A stretch of 12,153 nucleotides of DNA, from the NCBI GenBank assembly GCA_003135995.1, contig PNBM01000331.1:1-12153 (forward strand). Reading direction: 5' to 3'. Source of the DNA: Ignavibacteriota bacterium (GTDB lineage: Bacteria > Bacteroidota > Ignavibacteria > Tepidaquicellales > Tepidaquicellaceae). Under the pieces are notes generated by a model, which was not told the DNA's origin, did not search any database, and saw only the letters and a program-made list of their open reading frames with translations. The position numbers and the translations under genes are program-made. How positions within the stretch are numbered: position 1 is the first letter of the stretch; each line of letters opens with the position of its first letter. Shown here piece after piece: positions 6,911 to 12,153 of the stretch.

Positions 6911-7972
6911 TTATTTCAAGAGAATCATTTTTTTAACTGATGTAAATTCATTTGTTTCTAATTTGTAAAAATAAATTCCGCTCGGGAGCCGGTTACCGGA
7001 AAAGTTTGTTTCATAAATCCCCGGTAAAAGTTTTTCATTAACTAAAGTCGCAACTTCTTTCCCGAGGATGTCATATACTTTGAGAATTATCCTCCCCCCT
7101 TCCCCCCTTCGAAGGGGGGTATTAACTTTAAATACTTCAAACTTTATTGTTGTACCCGGATTAAACGGGTTGGGATAATTCTGGCAAAGCTCAAATTTAT
7201 CTGCATTAGTGCCGATGGTTTTAATATTTGCATATATTAAAGACTGCGTCGTAGTAACTTTTATTCCGTCAATAGTCAGTATAGGTGCCTGGGAAGCCGT
7301 CCCCTGTCTTAAAGCAACGCGTCCCAAATTTGAAGCATCCGTACCTGTTCCGCCAACGGGACCGATAGAAGGGACAGCCGGTTCTGCAGATGGAATTCCC
7401 GAACTAAATACATACAGGCTCAAAGAATCATCTGTGTTTGAGTAAGTATTGAATTTGTATTTTACAATCAAAAGATAGATTACGCCGAACTGGAAAGAAT
7501 TTCCCGAGTATATAATCGGGCCCTGAGTAGCCGCGCCTTTACTTAAGCCAAAATACAGAGAGTTCGCAGAATCTTTTGCATAAATTCTTGCAGTATATGA
7601 AGTTGTAGAAGTTGAAGGTAACAATCCAAAAAAATAATCTCCCGCTGTTTTTGCAGTATCAATTCTTACGATAAAGGCAGCATAAACAGAGCCGCTGCTA
7701 TCCGGGACAGCAAATGATTTATAATCGTCCTGCCCGGAATTTAAAACCCTGCATGCATTTCCTATACCAGATAAAGGATAACCCGAATATGTTAATCCCG
7801 GTGAAACGACTGTTAATACATTAGTTGCGCCTCCGCTGAAATTTACCCAGCCATGAGCACCCAGTGAATCGCCTGCGGGATAATTAAAATTTTCTAAAAG
7901 AAGAGTTTGTGCCTGAAGTAATAATGCGGAAGAAAAAATTAATATTAAAAAAGTAAATAATTTTATACCCAT
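6911..7972 (-). CDS. Secreted protein of unknown function with T9SS type A sorting domain
   Basis: 353-aa exported protein. The signal peptide covers residues 1-22 (hydrophobic core, then LLLQAQ). Residues about 23-240 form a single domain opening LLLENFNYPAGDSLGAHGW and ending APILTIDGIKVTTT. Its beta-rich layout and the closing 'IDG' strand recall secreted concanavalin/LamG-like sandwiches, but I cannot name a family. A short linker leads to the sorting domain (about 263-353), with NYPNPFNPGTTIKFEV, LKVYDILGKEVATLVNE and SGIYFYKL, ending KKMILLK. The sorting domain has about 9 extra residues (NTPLRRGEGG, about 284-293), encoded by an internal palindromic repeat. The same N-terminal domain occurs in the 651-aa protein encoded upstream on this strand. 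A separate start is likely, since that neighbour has its own terminator. The ATG at 7972 is followed by the signal peptide, which fixes the start. Confidence 0.88.
   Translation of the reverse strand: MGIKLFTFLILIFSSALLLQAQTLLLENFNYPAGDSLGAHGWVNFSGGATNVLTVVSPGLTYSGYPLSGIGNACRVLNSGQDDYKSFAVPDSSGSVYAAFIVRIDTAKTAGDYFFGLLPSTSTTSYTARIYAKDSANSLYFGLSKGAATQGPIIYSGNSFQFGVIYLLIVKYKFNTYSNTDDSLSLYVFSSGIPSAEPAVPSIGPVGGTGTDASNLGRVALRQGTASQAPILTIDGIKVTTTQSLIYANIKTIGTNADKFELCQNYPNPFNPGTTIKFEVFKVNTPLRRGEGGRIILKVYDILGKEVATLVNEKLLPGIYETNFSGNRLPSGIYFYKLETNEFTSVKKMILLK
7091..7119. repeat. Palindromic repeat embedded in a coding region
   Basis: CCTCCCCCCTT leads into CCCCCCTTCGAAGGGGGG, a perfect 18-bp palindrome at 7102-7119. 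It lies inside the minus-strand gene and encodes residues in TPLRRGEGG. Its layout (CCTC, C-run, second C-run arm, G-run arm) parallels the intergenic repeat between recA and recX, though the stem sequence differs. C-run/TTCGAA/G-run palindromes of this type are often dispersed in genomes; copy number here is unknown. Confidence 0.75.
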
Positions 7973-8083
7973 AATAAATTTATTTTTATTATTGCCGGGA
8001 ATAAAATAATATGATTTTTATTAAATTGCTACGATAATAATTGTGATTATCATCTGCCGTCTGTTATTAAAATAACTTCGGGA

Positions 8084-8115
8084 AATAAAAAACCCGGTCA
8101 ACATTTAACCGGGTT
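8084..8115 (-). terminator. Intrinsic terminator of the 651-aa propeller gene
   Basis: Read on the minus strand, an 8-bp stem AACCCGGT / ACCGGGTT (8115-8108 and 8098-8091) with a 9-base loop is followed at once by a T-rich run (TTTTTTATT, about 8092-8084). It begins 34 bases after the stop codon of the gene ending at 8150. It should separate that gene's transcript from the downstream gene starting at 7972. Confidence 0.85.
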
Positions 8116-8149
8116 ATTTAGAATTAAAATAAAATATTATTAATTAATA

Positions 8150-10105
8150 TTATTTTATCAGCATCATTTTCTTTGAAACGCTAAATCCGTTTGATTCCAG
8201 TTTATAGAAATATACTCCACTTGGCAATGAACTTGCGTCAAAATCCACGAGATATGTTCCGGGAGTTTTTACTTCATTTACAAGTTTTGTAATTTCTTTT
8301 CCAAGAATATTATAAATCTTAATCGATACCATTCCTGTTCTTGGAATTTCAAATTTAATTTTCGTAACCGGATTAAAAGGATTCGGATAATTTTGGCTTA
8401 AGCTGTAATTTTCCGGAATGTTTGAGGAAATTCCTATAATTCCTGTTAACGGTGTGCCATACCTTGATATACCGCCAAGGCTTCTAACTCCCCAGATTGT
8501 AGTTCCGGTTCTTGCGCGTGTCATATGGTAATATACACCTAAGGTACCTGTTGTCGTATATTGTGTTGCCCAGTTCGCACCATTGTTTGATGAATAATAT
8601 ACTGTTGGTGTCGCACCCTGGTCTACAGCCCACCATTCGTTACCATTTCCACAAATACCGGAAACATTTGTCGTAACGGAAGATGGAATAGTAGCCCAAT
8701 TTGTTCCTCCATTTGTTGTTTGAGCCAATGTCACATCACCGCAGAGACCGTTTGTTGCGCTGTTGAACCATGTTATATACTGATTTGCTGTTGGTGTAGT
8801 TTGGTTAGTCCAGTTAACACCCATATTAGATGAATAAGCAAAAGCCCCCGCTGTATTAGAGCCGAGCCATACATTTGTTCCAAATACAAACATTCCATTA
8901 TTCCAGCCACCGCCTGCGGTAGTTGGAACTGTTGCCCATGCTATCCAGTTATCTCCGCCGTTGGTACTCTTTAATAAATCCCAGTTACCACTTTGCGGGT
9001 CTCCGTAATAATATGCATTATTTGCATCGGTCATCCAGAGCGCATCTCCGAATGCTGCCGTTGATGTACGCGTATAAACCGATACCCAGTTTGTTCCGCC
9101 ATTGGATGTCTTATAAATTGTAACACTTCCACCTGTTGAAGGTGATGTGACAACTAATGCGATAGAAGAATTCCATGCAAAAATATTATATAAAGCTGCG
9201 GTTGTTGGAATATTACCGCTTACATTTACCCAGTTAGCACCCGAATTAGTGGTCTTTACAACTTTTCCATTGGCGCCACAAGCCCAGGCATTATTATCGT
9301 CTATGGCTGATACAGAATATAACGCAATGTTTGTTAATCCTGAAGTTTGTTCAGTCCAGGTAGATGTTGATGTTGAAGTGATTGGCCATGCCGTTGTTAC
9401 CATAAAGCCATCGATGTTCAAGGTCGGTGAAGATGCTGTAGAACCCTGTCTTACTGCTATTCTTGCAATATTTGGTGCATCAGCTATGGTACCCGTTACA
9501 GGACCTGCATACGGAGTAGTTGGTTCTGTAGTGGGCGGGGCAGAGCTGAACACAAATAAACTCATTTCATCGTCAGTTGTTGAACCGGTATTGAATTTAT
9601 ATTTCACAACTAACAAATAAGTCGTACCATAAGCAAATCCGTTTGTACCGTAAACAATCGGACCATTCGATGCGGAACTTTTACTAATTCCAAATTGAAT
9701 TGTACCTAATGAATCTTTGGCATATGTTCTTGCTGTGTAATTAGAAGTAGAATTATTTGGTAATAAGGCGAAAAAATAATCGCCTGTTAGTGCAGAGTCT
9801 ACTTTGACCATAAAAGCAAAATACATTGTACCTATACTATCGGCAGTGAATTGCTTGTAGTCATCCTGACCATTATTATGAATTCTTGTGCAATTTCCGA
9901 TACCGGATTGAGAATATCCGGAAAAAGTCAAACCGGGAGAAATAACCGTTAAAACATTGGTTGCTCCACCGCTGAAAACTACCCATCCGTGTGCTCCGAT
10001 AGAGTCGCCTGCAGGGTAATCAAAATTTTCTACTAAAAGTGGCTGTGCATTTGCGCAAAAGTAGAAAGCGAAAACGAATAACAAAATAAAAGATAATTTT
10101 TTCAT
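8150..10105 (-). CDS. Secreted Asp-box/Ycf48-like propeller protein with T9SS type A sorting domain
   Basis: 651-aa exported protein with a signal peptide at 1-20 (hydrophobic core, then CANA before Q21). Residues about 22-240 (LLVENFDYPAGDSIGAHGW through NIDGFMVTTAW) are a close paralogue of the N-terminal domain of the 353-aa protein encoded next. A TSTSTST linker leads into a propeller (about 248-550) with six Asp-box-like motifs: TTNSGANW (285), TSNGGTNW (333), STNGGDNW (380), SSNMGVNW (425), TTNGGTNW (463) and SSNNGANW (505). They are spaced 38-48 residues apart, and Asn replaces the usual Asp in every one. The opening WTEQTSGLTNIALYSVSAIDDNNAWACG is typical of Ycf48-like/BNR repeats in secreted proteins of this phylum. 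A sorting domain (about 570-651) begins NYPNPFNPVTKIKFEI and ends KKMMLIK. No sialidase catalytic residues are recognisable, so a binding or structural role is likelier. An intrinsic terminator follows. Confidence 0.9.
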   Translation of the reverse strand: MKKLSFILLFVFAFYFCANAQPLLVENFDYPAGDSIGAHGWVVFSGGATNVLTVISPGLTFSGYSQSGIGNCTRIHNNGQDDYKQFTADSIGTMYFAFMVKVDSALTGDYFFALLPNNSTSNYTARTYAKDSLGTIQFGISKSSASNGPIVYGTNGFAYGTTYLLVVKYKFNTGSTTDDEMSLFVFSSAPPTTEPTTPYAGPVTGTIADAPNIARIAVRQGSTASSPTLNIDGFMVTTAWPITSTSTSTWTEQTSGLTNIALYSVSAIDDNNAWACGANGKVVKTTNSGANWVNVSGNIPTTAALYNIFAWNSSIALVVTSPSTGGSVTIYKTSNGGTNWVSVYTRTSTAAFGDALWMTDANNAYYYGDPQSGNWDLLKSTNGGDNWIAWATVPTTAGGGWNNGMFVFGTNVWLGSNTAGAFAYSSNMGVNWTNQTTPTANQYITWFNSATNGLCGDVTLAQTTNGGTNWATIPSSVTTNVSGICGNGNEWWAVDQGATPTVYYSSNNGANWATQYTTTGTLGVYYHMTRARTGTTIWGVRSLGGISRYGTPLTGIIGISSNIPENYSLSQNYPNPFNPVTKIKFEIPRTGMVSIKIYNILGKEITKLVNEVKTPGTYLVDFDASSLPSGVYFYKLESNGFSVSKKMMLIK

Positions 10106-10318
10106 AACGTGTTAATTTTATTTTTTTAGAAATTACTTGAAGTTACAACGTTTTTTTTAAAAAAACCATACGAAAAATAAAAAAATACAAATTTTATAAT
10201 TTATTAATAAATTAATAATTAAACGGAAATATTGAAATATCTTTTACTCAACAATATTTTTATTACTACATAAAAGAACCACGAATTAAAAGCACGATGT
10301 TATGTATAATTGATAAAA

Positions 10319-12153
10319 TTAAAATTGTACAGAACATCCTCCGACAGGCATGAAAGCCCAATGATAAATGGTACCAACTTCATTTTTTGCTTTATTCCAG
10401 AAATATCCGTAAATGTTTTGTTGATTGTAAACGTTTTGGAGTTCAAAAAATCCTGTGATAGTTGCATGTTTATAATAAAATTTCTTATCAACCCTGAGAT
10501 CGAGCCTGTGATAGTCTGGATATCGTGCACCGTTAAAGTTATTCATATCATAGACACCTCTTCCGAGCTGAAGTGAGCGTTCAACATCGAAAGGTGTATA
10601 TGGTCTTCCGCCTGCATATTTAAATTTCAATCCAATGAGCCAGTCATCTGCAACCTGATAACCGAGGACAACGACGAACTGGTTTGTAGGGTCAAAAGCT
10701 GCCGGTCTTTCTCCGCCTGCGAGTGCTGTAAAACCGGATTTTGAATACGAATAATTTATCAGACCATATATCCCGTTGCCCGTTAATTTTTTCTGCAATG
10801 ATATATCGAGTCCTCTCACATATCCATAGCCTGCACTCGTCGCCGCTCCAACTAAATTTAAACCGTAATCAGCTCCTCCATTAATCAGAATGTATTCGGG
10901 GTCATCCAGGCTCACCGGATATCCTGTATATCTTTTTTCATAAACCTCCACCACTGCATTCAATTCCGGTGTGATTAAATGTTCGACACCCAGTATGTAA
11001 TGATTGCTTCTTATACTATTCAGATTTTTATTCGCAGAATTCGTTGCAAGCCAAATGTATTCAGGAGACTGATAAAAAATTCCTACAGACCCGTTAAGAG
11101 AGGTTGAGGGTAATATTTTATATGATATTCCAAATCTTGGAGAGAAATAAGTTTTCAGCCTGATGTAATCGAAATAATCAATTCTTGCGCCCGTGTTCAA
11201 AGTAAGTTTTTCAGAAAAAAGTTTAGTCGAAACAGAAACATTTGTGAAAAGTTTATTAGTATTAATTGTATTATCTATTAACATTTCGGGTAGAACATAT
11301 CCTTCTGCTGTAGTATCAGATTTTCCGAACAGATTATTTCTGAATGTTGCATATTTCCCGCCGGCGCTGAAATTCAAATACATTAATTTATTCAATTTAT
11401 AATTCAAATCGAATTTATAAGTAGATTCATTTTCGTAAGAGTGAGTATAATACTGCAACTGACCTGTGGGTTCATAATATACATCTGCGTCGTATTTTGT
11501 ATAAGTATTCGAAACTACTGCCTGCATGTAACCGTTTCTGAAAAGTTTCTTGTAGTTAAGACCCAGCGTATAAGTATCTGTATTATCATCCGTATTATAA
11601 GGGTTATCATTGACAGAACTGTTTTCATCAACTTTAAAATTTATTTTATCGAGAGCGGAAAAGCCGATGAGGCTGAGGCTGTTGTTATCATCAAATTTAT
11701 AATTCAGTTTCAGGTTAAAATCCCAGTAATTCGGAACTGCGGACAATCTTATAGCTCCTTTTAATAAATCGAGATAACTTCTCCTTACGGACAGCAAATA
11801 CGATGATTTGTTTGTAATCGGACCTTCAAAAATTCCGCCGAAACCTGCAAAAGACAGGTCAACATTATTGATATAATTATCACGGCTCCCGTCTCTGAAT
11901 TTAATATCCACTACGCTCGAAAGTTTATCGCCATATTTTGATGTGAATCCACCGGTATAAATATCCGCCTCCCTAATAAATTTTAAATTGATAAATCCAA
12001 TCGGACCACCTGTCGAACCTTGTGTACCGTAATGATTTATATTCGGAATTTCAATTCCATCTATTAAAAATAAATTTTCCGTAGGTGAGCCGCCCCTTAC
12101 AATAAGGTCATTACGCTGGTCATTTTCAATCGAAACTCCGGGCGCTGTCTGCC
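10319..12153 (-). CDS. TonB-dependent receptor, 5'-partial (plug and barrel)
   Basis: Outer-membrane transporter energised by TonB/ExbBD; substrate unknown. The reading frame stays open to the right edge, so the N-terminus is missing and 610 codons are present. A GTG at 11911 is internal, not the start. The region between it and the edge encodes the plug: IENDQRNDLIVRGG, ENLFLIDGIEIPN, INLKFIREADIYTGGF and YGDKLSSVVDIKFRDGS, the usual TonB-receptor plug pattern (VRGG, LIDGI, Y-GG-F, YGD-L-SVVDI). The rest is a beta barrel with strands such as YLLSVRRSYLDLLKG, KLNYKFDDNNSLSLIGFSALD, KTYFSPRFGISYKI and GLKFKYAGGRPYTPFD. It ends FMPVGGCSVQF with a terminal Phe. In this phylum such receptors usually start with a carboxypeptidase-D-like domain, which would lie outside the window. 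Confidence 0.93.
   Translation of the reverse strand, partial: QTAPGVSIENDQRNDLIVRGGSPTENLFLIDGIEIPNINHYGTQGSTGGPIGFINLKFIREADIYTGGFTSKYGDKLSSVVDIKFRDGSRDNYINNVDLSFAGFGGIFEGPITNKSSYLLSVRRSYLDLLKGAIRLSAVPNYWDFNLKLNYKFDDNNSLSLIGFSALDKINFKVDENSSVNDNPYNTDDNTDTYTLGLNYKKLFRNGYMQAVVSNTYTKYDADVYYEPTGQLQYYTHSYENESTYKFDLNYKLNKLMYLNFSAGGKYATFRNNLFGKSDTTAEGYVLPEMLIDNTINTNKLFTNVSVSTKLFSEKLTLNTGARIDYFDYIRLKTYFSPRFGISYKILPSTSLNGSVGIFYQSPEYIWLATNSANKNLNSIRSNHYILGVEHLITPELNAVVEVYEKRYTGYPVSLDDPEYILINGGADYGLNLVGAATSAGYGYVRGLDISLQKKLTGNGIYGLINYSYSKSGFTALAGGERPAAFDPTNQFVVVLGYQVADDWLIGLKFKYAGGRPYTPFDVERSLQLGRGVYDMNNFNGARYPDYHRLDLRVDKKFYYKHATITGFFELQNVYNQQNIYGYFWNKAKNEVGTIYHWAFMPVGGCSVQF

Noticed and set aside
8020..8075. 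Small inverted repeats (GATAAT..ATTATC, GTTATT..AATAAC) upstream of the 353-aa protein gene
   Set aside because: Six-base A/T-rich arms are common by chance here and match no known operator.
9147..9620. 157-codon open frame on the plus strand
   Set aside because: It lies opposite the 651-aa secreted protein, whose signal peptide, domains and sorting tail are clear. No start context or family resemblance supports the plus frame.
10227..10259. Possible terminator for the TonB receptor gene (AAATATTG / CAATATTT, 17-base loop)
   Set aside because: The stem is only 8 bp and almost all A/T, with a long loop and no clean T-run on the minus strand. It is expected by chance in such AT-rich DNA.
11441..11764. 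107-codon plus-strand frame, with similar ones at 11193-11402 and 10310-10576
   Set aside because: All lie antisense to the TonB-dependent receptor, whose frame continues through them with recognisable plug and barrel motifs.
1..12153. Defence island, prophage or integrated element
   Set aside because: No integrase, transposase, phage, toxin-antitoxin or nuclease-type gene is present. The genes are housekeeping and envelope functions, and the repeats are small and non-coding.

Overview
The window looks like a chromosomal segment from a low-GC, Gram-negative member of the FCB superphylum, most likely Ignavibacteria or a close relative (Kryptonia, Kapabacteria or similar). Three proteins end in a C-terminal sorting domain opening with NYPNPFNP, the type IX secretion (T9SS type A) signal common in these lineages. 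There are also a TonB-dependent receptor and a second outer-membrane-barrel-like protein. Start codons lack clear Shine-Dalgarno sequences, and two genes use TTG. The lineage is inferred from motifs, not from a search.

Layout, left to right. Positions 1-170 are non-coding and carry a short GC-rich palindrome, three 11-bp tandem repeats and a long imperfect inverted repeat. A short-form NuoG (complex I iron-sulphur subunit) follows at 171-1862 on +. Next comes a secreted FG-GAP/VCBS-like propeller protein with a sorting domain (2021-3790, +), then a cluster of nested direct and inverted repeats (3781-3930). A small predicted outer-membrane barrel (4017-4700, +) is followed by a 309-bp AT-rich gap, recA (5010-6068, +), a GC-rich palindromic repeat and recX (6247-6870, +).

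After recX the coding strand switches. On the minus strand lie a secreted protein of unknown function (6911-7972), a larger paralogue with an inserted Asp-box/Ycf48-like propeller (8150-10105, with a clear intrinsic terminator), and a TonB-dependent receptor cut by the right edge (10319-12153). The receptor frame stays open to the window end.

Functionally the window mixes housekeeping (NuoG; RecA with its modulator RecX) with cell-envelope and secreted proteins. Only recA-recX is a recognisable functional pair. The two minus-strand T9SS proteins share a nearly collinear N-terminal domain and differ mainly in whether a propeller sits before the sorting domain. I see no CRISPR array, tRNA, rRNA, transposase, phage gene or defence system. 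The most interesting signal is a dispersed-type palindromic repeat lying in frame inside one sorting domain, together with the general density of small palindromic repeats between genes.
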